From: Dipteris shenzhenensis
Lineage: Eukaryota > Polypodiophyta > Polypodiopsida > Gleicheniales
DNA: 64,000 nucleotides
Assembly (NCBI GenBank): GCA_047967505.1
Contig: CM106541.1
Reading direction: 5' to 3' (one strand)
Shown here: positions 44,776-55,240 of the stretch, one piece after another
How positions within the stretch are numbered: position 1 is the stretch's first letter
Layout: every line of letters starts with the position of its first letter
Program-made: the position numbers and the translations under genes
The notes under the pieces: model-generated
What the model was told of the DNA's origin: nothing
The model's database searches: none
The model's input: the letters and a program-made list of their open reading frames with translations, nothing else

Positions 44776-45096
44776 CTAGAGCTTCTCACTACCTGATAGA
44801 GAATCACCAAGAAGCTCTTCATTGCATTGGCATTGTTTAGTGTGTTCCATATCCTCCACATGAAGTGTCTCTACAAGACCTTCTTGCACCACCACCTTGT
44901 TCCCTCTTGACTCATCTTGATCAGCACCAAGACAAAGACCAAAGGCCACTCCTTCCACCTCACCCTCTGAGCTGGACTCCTCGGAGCTACACCCTGTCTC
45001 TTCTTCTTCATCAGTTAAGTCAGAGGTCGAACTCTCTGATGTTGAAGACTCCTCCTTGACAACTTCCTTTTTGCAACTTCTAATGTTGTAGTGCAC
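44776..45096 (-). pseudogene. Acidic linker between gypsy protease and RT
   Basis: 107-codon stretch rich in Glu/Ser (DLTDEEEETGCSSEESSSEG). Such low-complexity acidic linkers are common between PR and RT in plant gypsy polyproteins; no separate domain seen. Confidence 0.6.
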
Positions 45097-45245
45097 CTTC
45101 TTATCATTTCCCTACAAAATCAATTCTCCAATATCCCACTTTTGAACAGCCTTTACCTTGCGTAGCCAAGGCCTTCCCAAAATCAATGGATAGGCATGTG
45201 CATCTGGCTTGGTAGGGATCACCTGAAAAGTAGTCGGCACAAAAA

Positions 45246-45563
45246 TTACACATCCACTTCTAGATTCTTCACAACTCCCAAGGTCTTTACCCTAGTGTTG
45301 TCAGCCAATTTGATGCGATAAGGAGAGGTAGTACTAGAGTATTTTAAATCAACATTCTCACTCATGACATTAATTGATGCACATCCATCAATGTACACAT
45401 TAGAAATCACTTGACCATCAATGATCACATCAACCATAGGTACATTATCACCAGCATCTATATCTACCTTTTGAACAACAGGAATGGAACTTTTCTTCTT
45501 TTCCTTCTTTGACACTCTTGTGCTTGCTAGCTTTCCCCATTCTTTCCATAGTTTTGGAGACAA
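45246..45563 (-). pseudogene. Gypsy aspartic protease
   Basis: VDVIIDGQVISNVYIDGCAS carries the active-site region with DGC in place of the usual DSG/DTG, followed by INVMSENV and YRIKLADNTRVKTLGVV. A frame break separates it from the linker. Confidence 0.8.
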
Positions 45564-47551
45564 AGCAACTAATTGACCAAAGGTGATATGAGCTTCTTTT
45601 TCTTTAAGAAAAATAAGTGACCAACTAGCACCATGAAAACATTATGTATACATGCATTCAAGAATCACCCTTGTCACAATTGGAAGTGCACATAACAGCT
45701 TCAAGATATTGTACTCTTCATCATTTGCATAGCAAAAGAAGTTGAAAGCATTGAGAATTACCACTCCATTGTTATAGTCAAAAACTACCCAAAGACTCAA
45801 CTCCTCATCACACCAAGCTGCCAGTGCATGAAAGAATCGCCAATCTATCATTGTGCATGTTGATGGCATTGTCGATTCACCAAATATTCAAGAGTGCAAA
45901 CATAAAGGATATGATCATGATGACCGTGCAAATAGCTTGAGCATCATCTTCACAATCTTCTAGTTCTCTTAAATGGGCTGCAATCTCTTCTAACAGAGTT
46001 CTTCTAGGCATTTTCTTTATCACATCAGAAAACACATGCCTATACTAGGCATAACATGCAATCAAGTACACCTGATACCATTTAGTAAGGTGGGATGAAT
46101 CCAATACCAAACATACCCAGTGTCTCCACCAAAAAGATGTGACATGAAGTTGGGGGTAATGAAACTTTATGCACCTCTTAGCTTCCTGCTCTTCCCAATC
46201 TTAATAATAGAGACCCTTATCACTTGCAAAGAGAGATGAAGAAATACTTTCATGCAAAGAAAAGCACAACATATCTTTCTCCTTGCTTCCCTTAGAGGAA
46301 AATGAATATGGTAACATCCCAAGTGACATAGTCCAGCATCGGGAGAAGAAAAGGATCCGCAGATGCCATTACCTCACCAAGCCAATCGGTGCCAAAGAGA
46401 AGAGATGCGCTATTGGAAGAAGATATTTTGGCTCAACATGACATGAACTGATATATATCTAGGGGCTTGAAGGGGCTGATTTGGCTGGATGGGTGAATTC
46501 TGGGGAAACTTGGCACCTGCTTCACAGAAGCCTCTAAAAATGGCTCAAAATCATTCTATAAACTGCTAGAAAACACAGAGGTCTATAACTTCCATCAGAA
46601 AATTGATATCAAAAATTAAAGTACATACAAGGATGTGCCTTGAAGTGAGCTTTGTATTGATATAAGTTTCATTGAAAACAGATAAATGGTTGAAGAGATA
46701 TGGACAGTTTACTGAAAGGGGGTAAAAATTACCATAGAAATAAACAGTCATACACAGAGACTCATAACTTCTTGTCGTGGACCCAATGTAAAAAAACTAA
46801 TTACATGGGAGGGAGACCTTAAAGAGAGCTTTGTGTTGATATAATTTTCATTGAAATTGGATCATTGAGGAGAAAGTTATAGGCCAAATACTGATAGGGG
46901 GTCTAACTACTATATTAACTGCCATCTGCCCATGCAAATTTCACCTAAGCAAACTACTCCCTCAAGGCTCCACAATTATCAACGATCCAATACCCCTAGA
47001 ATTTGCCCAAAAGAGAGGAAGAATCTTGCATGGTGGCTCGGGAAACAGATGGACCATGTGTGCACAGTGAGCGGCCGAACAAGAACTACTTTAGAGACTT
47101 GAATAGAGAGAGAAAAGAACATAGGAATGGAGTAAAGGAATGGAGACTCAAGGAAAATGATAAGTAGTGACTTTCATTGCCATGAGAGTAAGACTCCACT
47201 CAAATACACTCAAAATACTACAAACACAAGGGAGAAGAAGAGGTTTGATACATACAAGAGGGAGCGGAAGCTCCAAGGCTACTCATAGAGAGAATAAACT
47301 AGAGAGAGATGGACTCAAGAGTCTACATAAGAGAATATCTACAAAAGAGAGAGAAGGCTCATGGAAGAGGCTTGAGGAGACTAGAGCTACAGCAACATGA
47401 GGCCTAATGCTAGAAGAGATGATGAACAAGGGAGAGGAGGGCTCCTTTTATAGAGATTTTGTCACCCTCCTTCACCCATTTACAATTGCTGCATGTAGAT
47501 TCCTTTCCCCATCGATCACATAAGCCCGTATGTCACCATCCATGTCCTTTT
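45564..47551 (-). other. Gypsy leader with degraded or absent gag
   Basis: Almost 2 kb between protease and 5' LTR with only short frames (for example 45869-45642, a 75-codon frame of unknown nature). No Gag core or zinc knuckle is visible. No clear primer-binding site adjoins 47551. Confidence 0.6.
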
Positions 47552-48049
47552 TGGCTACTCTTGCCATGTGTCCCATCAAAAGATGCTCAAGACTCTTAAA
47601 ATATTGAGAAAGTCAAGAGGCTCCCCACATGGAGCCCATAGGGACTCTCTCTTTTCCATATGTCCACATCCTCCTTATTCCACATAGGAATTCTAGAAGG
47701 ATTCCTCTTAATTTCACACTCCTCCACATGCTTGGCATGTGATCTCTCTTATATTATTGGAACACATGGACATGAACCCACCTCTTTATATGACTCACTC
47801 TTCCTATTTTCAAAAAACCCCATAATATCCCATACACAAATAACTCTCACCCCATACCAAGGTATTTATCATTCATACACATGGTATTTACGATGATCCA
47901 TTCCACTCATCCTCTCAATCCCATACAATATCTTAGAAAATAGACTTAAGTGAGAGCCGCCAGGCTATCACTTGATACTCAAACTCTTATCAAACATAGA
48001 AGAAAACAATACCAATGCCAAATAAAAAATATCAATTTTTGGCGTCACA
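47552..48049 (-). repeat. Gypsy 5' LTR
   Basis: Plus strand TGGCTACTCTTGCC ... TTTTTGGCGTCACA, homologous end to end with 41110-41616. Confidence 0.9.
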
Positions 48050-48080
48050 ATATCCAAAAATCCCAAGGGACCCCAAGGGG

Positions 48081-48081
<1 letters not shown>

Positions 48082-48162
<81 letters not shown>

Positions 48163-48225
48163 ATGTGCATGTGCGTATGCATGTGCGTGCATGTGCGCGC
48201 ACGTGTGTGTGTGTAAAGCTTCATT
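48082..48225. repeat. (GT)n microsatellite
   Basis: About 40 GT repeats (48082-48161), then GTGCATGTGCG-type interruptions, starting 33 bp outside the gypsy LTR. Confidence 0.97.
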
Positions 48226-48551
48226 GCAAAACAACATAGTGTATAGTTAGTCATCTCTATGCACTTGAGTTTCTCTCCTCTTGATCTTCCCACAATATGT
48301 CTAGAAAGTTAGGTAAATTTTTAATTGTATTTCAAATTTTGTAATAGTTTTTCATACTCCACATTTTCAATCTTATCTTTGTGGTAATTTTTTTATGATC
48401 TGATCATCAATGTATAGAATCACCATCATGAGCACCCACTTGTGTTTGCAGACCAAAGCATTAACTCTCCCACATACAACTCAATACACTTAAGCATCCA
48501 TCTTCGCGAAGGCTTTAATACTTGATTTTTGTCAACACTCCAAAGGTGATA
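48226..48551. other. AT-rich intergenic sequence
   Basis: Nothing recognised. Confidence 0.4.
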
Positions 48552-48709
48552 GCCACACTCCACCATGAATGGGTGTGGACCATAGTATTAACATAAGCTC
48601 TCCAAATACTTGAGGATCACAAAGGTCTTGCCATGCTTCACCATGAATGGGTATGGACCATAGTATAAACATAAGCTCTCCAAATACCCGAGGATCTCAA
48701 AGGTCTTCA
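48552..48709. repeat. ~79-bp tandem duplication
   Basis: CACCATGAATGGGTGTGGAC, CATAGTATTAACATAAGCTC and CAAATACTTGAGGATC occur twice with few changes. Confidence 0.88.
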
Positions 48710-49499
48710 TACCACGTTTCTATGAACATTCCACCCACCATTAAAAACAAGGTGGCGATACCACTCTGGCCATGCTTGGAACCTTCACCTTCATCATTCA
48801 CCATCTACTTCGCCTTCATCACTCACCATCTACTATTGTTGATATTGCTGCTCTTCTACTGCTTATTGTGCAAGGCTAAGGGGGTAGGTACTAAGTACTT
48901 TCAATAATGAAGCAAATCTATTCTTTCTTTACATTTAAGTATCCAAAAGAACCATAGTGTATTCATATATTACTCATACACATTCTCCTTAGAGCTTTGC
49001 AAGTGCATTACGGAGGGACATCATAGGTGACACTTACATAGAGGACTCAAGATATATATAAGGGTGTATTTAAAAATCATCTAAGATATTAACTTTTCTT
49101 TTTGGTCTCACTCGATCTTAAAGCCCTACTTCGACCTCAACGTTTCCGACACGTGATCAATAACAATTGAATAACCAAAGCTCTTCCTTCTACATGTACT
49201 ACTTCAATGGGGACTCGATAAGTCAATCCACCTATATTCTATTCTGAGTGATAAAGACGAGTTCTCCAAACTGATGGGCGAATGACAAGAATTGAACCCG
49301 TGCCTTTCTCTTCGTTGAGAAAAAGATTCAACAAATCACAATCTATGCTTCCCCTCCTTGGGCCCTCCTTCTCTCGCTCTTTTCTCTCTCCTCTTCCCCC
49401 CTCTTCTCTCTCTCTCTCTCTCTCTTTTTAGGGAACATTCTTAAGTTTAGGGACAATAGCTTGGCTTGGTATTACTATTCCCATCAACACAATTTCAAT
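48710..49499. other. Intergenic; CT-rich patch and tRNA-like 3' arm
   Basis: A (CT)n patch lies at 49364-49425. At 49273-49293 the minus strand reads GCACGGGTTCAATTCTTGTC, reminiscent of a tRNA T-arm, but no complete cloverleaf is evident. Confidence 0.35.
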
Positions 49500-49826
49500 G
49501 GGGCATCTGAATCAAGTGATCACATTCTTGTATAAGAATCTTGATGTGCTTCTAGCATCTGCCTTTCTAACTGCTTTAGCTTCAACCCATTTGGTAAAGT
49601 AATCAGTGGCCACAATGATGTAGTGTGCCTGTGTCCCCTTTGCTGTTGGATGGATGGGACCTACATAATCAATCCCCCATTTTTCAAATGGTTTTTGTGC
49701 AACAACTGTTGTTAAGGTATTGAAGTCCTTGTGTTGTGGTTTAGTAGTCTGTTGGCATACATCACAACCTTTGACATATTCATAGGCATCTTCCCAAAGT
49801 GTTGGCCACCAATAGCCTGCGGGTTT
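49500..49826 (-). mobile_element. Ty3/gypsy integrase N-terminal fragment
   Basis: Minus strand, in partly shifted frames: AGYWWPTLWEDAYEYVKGCD, VCQQTTKPQHKDF (zinc-binding end), then PFEKWGIDYVGPI and HYIIVATDYFTKWVEAKAV (start of the catalytic core). The rest of the core is missing. Confidence 0.82.
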
Positions 49827-49956
49827 TTAATTTTAGTGTATATTTTGTTTTAACCCCCCTCATCCAAAAGATCCCCCCCTTAGGTCTCACATATTATGAA
49901 AAATATATACAAATCTTAAAGTTTTTCATATTTTTTAAAGTATTAACCTTATGCTT

Positions 49957-50880
49957 TATGGTAGGGAGGACGACTCAAAAGGACCACTACCTACCGCTAC
50001 CTTTTATGAAGCATGTTCTGCAAAGAGTCGCTCGAAAGGAGGCTTATAGCTTCCTAGATGGATTCTTTGGACACAATCAACTATCCATAGTGCCAGAGGA
50101 TCAACACAAAACTGCATTTGCCATGGAATGGGGAGCTTATGCTTCCAAGCTGATGCCCTTCGAACTCACCAATGCTCCCACAATATTCTAAAGACACAGC
50201 TTTCAAAGAATATGTGAGGGACTTTCTAGAAGTGTTTCTAGATGATCTGTGTGCTCATTCCACATGGGATGATCACCTTAAGTACCTTTTTCTCATTTTT
50301 GAAAGGTGTCACCTCTATAGGATCTCCCTCAACCCTCTCAAGTGCCAATTCTGCGTTATACATGGGGTTATACTAGGGCATGTTGTGTCCAAAAATGGAA
50401 TCTCCATGGACTACAACAAGATCAAACTTATCTTGGAGCTATTACCTCCCACAAGTGCAAAGGGTGTACAAAGATTTATAGGGCATACATGTTATTATAG
50501 TAGATTCATCTACAACTATGCCGAGATTGCTGCGCTTTGTACAAGCAATTGATTGTTTTCCATTAGATGGAGGAGTGCCAAATCTCCTATGAGACTCTCA
50601 AACTCATTTTGGCTTCAGCCTCGATCTTGCAAGCACCAAATTGGGACTATAACCTAGATTATACAATATGTTTTACACGCCGCCAACGATGCAGAGATGA
50701 ACTATACAACAGGGAGGTCCTTGTAATGGTTTACACTATAAAGAATTTAAGGCACTACTTGTTGGCGAACAAGTTCATGTTCTTTGTAGATCACCAAGCC
50801 CTCCTCTATTTGGTTAATAAACCTCACATGACAAGGCGCATCACATGGTGGATGCTTATGCTTCTACATGTTGACTCATT
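49957..50880 (+). mobile_element. Ty3/gypsy RT-RNase H fragment
   Basis: Three frames in succession: 49957-50191 (HYLPLPFMKHVLQRVARKEA, then FLDGFFGHNQLSI and KTAFAMEWGAYASKLMPF), 50172-50552 (FLEVFLDDLCAHS catalytic box; GHVVSKNGISMDYNKIKLI), 50567-50887 (NREVLVMVYTIKNLRHYLLA, VDHQALLYLVNKP of RNase H). Frameshifts separate them. Orientation is opposite to the adjacent integrase fragment. Confidence 0.85.
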
Positions 50881-52342
50881 GTGCTAATAATGCATTCTAC
50901 TGTGCTAATAATTCTCATAATGTTAGTTGCTATGCTATCAATGCCAAATGCTATGTTAAGGCTAATGTTGACCTACTGCGTTACCAAGATCACTATATAA
51001 GGAGGCAGCCTCATTCTCTAGATCCCCACTTTGCATCGTATAGAAACTCTACCAAAATTTCTGGCAAATTTTCATAGCCTCCATTTGCCTCTAGAACTCA
51101 CTTCCACTCGCATTCCCCTTATGTCAGCTTCATCATCACACTCTATCAGTGTCAAAGATTTATTTTTTGTCGATGACTTGCTCCCCGATAACAAAGCCTC
51201 TTCCACCTTCCCACCCTCTACCACTCACTCTAGTTCTTGTACTCTTTCCATACCCCTCCCATCCCATATGGAGCAGTCTAACATGTAGACTACCCATGAG
51301 CCCGAACCCTCAGCTCACCACTCTACCATCAAGCCCCTAAAGACACGCAAAATCATGGACATCAAAGATGTACAGAACTACTCGGAACACAGTTTGTAGA
51401 TTTCCCCTTTTTTACCCCTTGGATTTGAATGGTTGGAAAAGATATAGGGGGTGGTGATCCACTCACAATTTAAGTGCAATATCAAAGATTTCCATCTGTA
51501 TTACCATAATGCGCTCTTACCAAATGCTCTAAGAACCGATGTGGCTCCCATGACCCAAGCAATGGGCCTCAAACTAGTAACTCAGTAATTTCTTTGCCAC
51601 CTAAACCTACGACCTAAACCTACGATAGGCAATAGAATTTGTGGGCCACTTCAAAAATGCTTCCTAGATGACAAGGTGATTACATGTAGATGGGGAGTAC
51701 CTCTTTTATCACATCAGGGTGGAAATAGGCTACATGGCATTTGGAATCCCTACTGTTTCCAAGCCTTTTGCCATCCTCCGACGAATGGATCAGTGGCTAC
51801 AAGGACTCGTGGAATATAATACCGTAGGGGTGTCATCCCTATTAACTCTATTTGAAAGGCCCCATTGCTAAAGCCACTCGTGTAGTGACACTGCTGGCTT
51901 AGATTCAACATACGAAGAACCATCATGTAATCTTGTTGAATTTGCTTGCATGCATGTTTACACCTAAGGAAACCAACTAGGAAGATAATTTCTTTATAGA
52001 GATCCTCAATTTCTACAGCACTCCAAAGACAAAATTGGCAATCCCATGTTTTTCATGCCGAATATACAATATTTGTCAAATGATCTTGTTGTAGAAGGTT
52101 ATGGCAATGTAGCGAAAGACATCACACTACTGTTATCTCCTCCTACTCCACGGACCACCCCCACAAAACCCTTGCCCAAAAAGAGAAAGGAAGAACATAG
52201 TAGTAAGGAAGAAAAAGCAGAGGCCGATGCCAAAAGGAATCAGGAGGAGCAGAAGGCACCCCAACAGCCAGCAATAGGCCAAACTCCAGTTGCAGCAGGA
52301 GGAAGAACACCATCTCCACCGCTGCCATACAACACGATATAA
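50881..52342 (+). pseudogene. Unrecognised degraded coding sequence, possibly element-encoded
   Basis: Readable but interrupted plus-strand peptides: SSHSISVKDLFFVDDLLPDN (51031-51288), HLYYHNALLPNALRTDVAPM (about 51490-51560), GYMAFGIPTVSKPFAILRRM (about 51727-51790), and an intact 98-codon frame at 52046-52342 ending in a lysine/glutamine-rich tail (KPLPKKRKEEHSSKEEKAEA). The pattern suggests a decayed protein gene of the kind found downstream of, or nested in, plant gypsy elements. No domain recognised. Confidence 0.3.
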
Positions 52343-54173
52343 ATTTTGAGCACCCACTCTCTGCCAAGGACCTAAACATGATTCTTGGCTATAATAACCT
52401 AATGTCCCATCCTATCATACCTATGGCATATTTTCATGAGGACATTGCCTGCCAAGATGATGCTAGTATTCTAACACTTGCATACCACCCCATTGCATAT
52501 AATTTTATAGCGCTGGTGTGAGGTATCAAAACTCCTCCATTTTTTCCAATGAGAGCCCTATGCTAGAATTGCTTAAGCCTAATAAACTATAGGCCCTACC
52601 TTGCAACCCATAGATACTGGCTCGAAGCCTCAAGTGACTACAAGTGTACAACCGAGGGGATACCAAGTTTGTCTTCAATTGCCTTTTTGCAAACAACAAC
52701 GAGCATTATCCCCCTACATAATAATAATGTACAATAATATCCTTGAAGCCATTGAGAACATGATTCGAATTGGCATTAGCCAACTTGATGATTCACATGT
52801 AGCATACCCAATGGCTCTATATGAAGTAGATGCCGATACTCGGGGAGGGGGGGGGTCACTGTGTATAAACCCTCTATATCACATGCGTTCAAGGCTTATT
52901 TGTAAAATCCCTTATCTGCATATTTTTTATTAATAAAAAGTACCCTTTTTATATACAAATCTATAATTTTTTTCTAAAATCATTTTAAATGCTCCCTTAT
53001 GTAAGTTAAATTTTGTGAATTTTGTAAATTAAAAATATTCTTTTGTTGAACTCATGTGATCGGGTTACATATGATGAGTTACCCCCCCGAGTGTCGATAC
53101 AGCATGGGATCTCTTTAATTCTGCTCACCCACCATCAACCCGCACCTTCTTATCACAACACAACACCTAATACCAACCCCACTTCTACTCTTACTACTGA
53201 CACAAACCCATCACAACCCTCCACTTCATAGCACCACCTACCACTAACATGTTAGTAGCAATTGCTTAGACTGGAGGGTCCAGAAGACATGGGTACCAAC
53301 ATTTGGTATAAAATTCCTAAACCCATGCTCTTCTCGGATATCAAAGGGCCCGGAGGAGGAGGAACAAGAAGAAGTCAGTGAGCACAGTTCAGATGGCGTT
53401 AGATGAGCCAGGGCTGTGAATTCCAATAGAAGCAGCTAACCGTCACGTTGGTTGCGTAGAAGCTTAGAGCTTTGGTGCGCTGGTGGCAGTAGTATAATCG
53501 CTTGGGTTAGATGAGCCGCGCGTTCGTGTTGGACAAGGTGGATAGACAAGGCTGGAGCGCAGCTACTAGGAGCTCGTGAGGCTCGTTGTTGTCGATGGAG
53601 GTCCACAACCACTACTGCATGGTCGTTGGAGCAGGAAGCAAAAGCACTAGCCGATTGGAGAGGCATAGAAGAAGTAGCTACTGCCTGGGCTAGGAGCTTG
53701 GCAGCCAGTATGAAGGGCTAAGGCTATGAGCTCTAGGAGTCGGAGTTGGAAGGCATTGTGGCAGCAAGTGCTAGAGCTTGGAGAGGCTATGTGTTGATCT
53801 GTGTCACCTCTAGAGTGCTTGTAGGCCAACATCGTATGTCAATAAGCTTTCCTAAAAAATAAATCAAGCTCCAAGATCTCTACTTTCACGTGAGAGAAAT
53901 TGCTCAAACGAATGGACACCATTCCTTCTAACAAATGAAAATTTTCTCAAATGGAAATAAAGATTCTCACTTTCTCTTTCTCACAAAGAAACAATGAATC
54001 GAATGGAAGGAGATTAACGAAAATCTCTCATGGACGGAATTCTCTCACCAATGGATGGAAATTCTCTCAACGGAAGTGAATGGAAGGAACTCACGATCAC
54101 TCAAGAGAACTCTCAATCTCTCAATCTCTCTCGCACTCTCAAGAATTGCAATGCCTCAACGGAAGGCAAGAGA
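52343..54173. other. Intergenic and copia leader remnant
   Basis: No recognisable gene to about 53870; frames at 52601-52933 and on the minus strand at 53244-53832 show no domain. 53870-54173 (TCTCTCAATCTCTCTCGC-like, AACGGAAGGCAAGAGAGCTC) is probably the leader of the copia element whose primer site lies at 54174. Confidence 0.4.
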
Positions 54174-54185
54174 GCTCTAATACCA
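54174..54185 (-). promoter_or_regulatory. Primer-binding site of a minus-strand copia remnant
   Basis: Minus strand TGGTATTAGAGC, one change from the initiator-Met consensus, abutting an LTR-like sequence. Confidence 0.7.
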
Positions 54186-54439
54186 TGACAAGATATGAAG
54201 AGGGGAGAGGAGAAGAGTGAAGATGAGGAGAGAGGGCACACCTAGAGAGCACACCACAAATGACTAACTGTACACTAGATTTAGTTTAAAATGTAGAATA
54301 TATACAAACCCATTTAGGGTTAGGGTTAGGGCATCTAACCCTTTCCTTTATAGCACTCTATTGGGTTAGTGCTATGCACATATGATCACATGATGGTGCT
54401 ACGCACACATGATCACATGATGTTGAGCGTGAACTCTCA
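54186..54439 (-). repeat. Copia LTR remnant, ~254 bp
   Basis: Plus strand starts TGACAAGATATGAAGAGG and probably ends GTGAACTCTCA, so the sense strand starts TGAGAGTTCACG and ends TTGTCA. Sense-strand CCCTAACCCTAACCCTAAAT lies inside. The rest of the minus-strand element to the left is only a leader remnant. Confidence 0.6.
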
Positions 54440-54944
54440 ATAGAATATGTTTGCATGGGCATGCAAATGCAGGTTGTGGGCTGGCAGTGTTGATGATAGA
54501 AGATCTACTAGTGGGTATCCATTCTCTCTTGGAAGTGGTGTGATTAGTTGGAGCAGCAAAAAGCAATCCACAGTTGCATTATCTAGCACTGAAGTTGAGT
54601 ACACAAGGGTTGCCATAGCAGCTGCTATGAAGAAACTTGGCAAGGTTACTCCTACATGAGTTGGGTGTATGCATTGATGGTCTAGTTGTGATATACTATG
54701 ACAACACAAATACTATAATGCTGGCCACAATTCCATTTACAATGCAAGGACTAAACACATGGAGATCCACTATCACTACATCAAAGAGAAGGTGATAAGT
54801 GGAGAGATTGACATGAGTATGTCAAAATAGATGCACGAGTTGCATATATCTTTTCCAAGTCATTGGGTAAAGAAAAGTTTTTCTTTTCAAAGAGGTTCTA
54901 GGCCTACATGATGTACAAGCTCATGATGAGCTTGAGGGGAAGAT
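54440..54944 (+). mobile_element. Ty1/copia RNase H fragment with polypurine tract
   Basis: [40 protein letters not shown], then after stops ARTKHMEIHYHYIKEKVISG, the C-terminal part of copia RNase H in several frames. GAGGGGAAGA (54934-54943) is the polypurine tract. Confidence 0.85.
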
Positions 54945-55240
54945 TGTTGATGTATAGAGTGTGGATATCCATGATGATGTGGCTTCTTTGAAGTATGAGT
55001 GTAAAGAGTCTTAAGGACTCTCCTTGTACATGGGTGTCTCGAGAGTGTAAGAAAGGTGCAATAGAGTAGAGCATCTTGTGAGCATCCCTCTCCTCTCTTG
55101 TGTGTGGATTCCCAACACTCTAGCTTTGGCTTCTCTCTCCAATCTGCATCCTTCTTGCTCTCTTCCTAAGTTGCATCCTTCTTGGCTTTAAAGCTCTCTT
55201 ACTACTCTTGCATCACTACCATAGTGTGTACATGTCTCCC
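54945..55240 (+). repeat. Start of a copia 3' LTR
   Basis: TGTTGATGTATAGAGTGTGG directly after the polypurine tract. Its 3' end cannot be placed because no second copy is in the window. Confidence 0.5.

Larger units (their letters stand above)
41110..48049 (-). mobile_element. Ty3/gypsy retrotransposon, Tat-type, degenerate, 6.9 kb
   Basis: Two ~500-bp direct repeats (41110-41616 and 47552-48049) flank pol-like coding sequence. Minus-strand order is 5' LTR, leader/degraded gag, protease, acidic linker, RT, RNase H, a second archaeal-type RNase H, integrase, polypurine tract, 3' LTR. PR-RT-RH-INT order defines gypsy; the extra RNase H after the first is characteristic of the plant Tat/Ogre group. 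The LTRs differ at roughly twenty positions by eye plus a 12-bp indel, and the polyprotein has several frame breaks, so it is old and inactive. Sequences just outside (CATTT at 41105-41109, ATATC at 48050-48054) do not form a target duplication. Confidence 0.9.

Noticed and set aside
49250-49320. tRNA gene or plastid insertion
   Set aside because: Only a T-arm-like sequence (GGGTTCAATTC on the minus strand) is visible; no matching acceptor, D-arm or anticodon arm, and I could not match the flanks to a plastid gene.
54308-54345. Interstitial telomere
   Set aside because: Only two to three TTTAGGG-like units, and they lie inside an LTR-like sequence.
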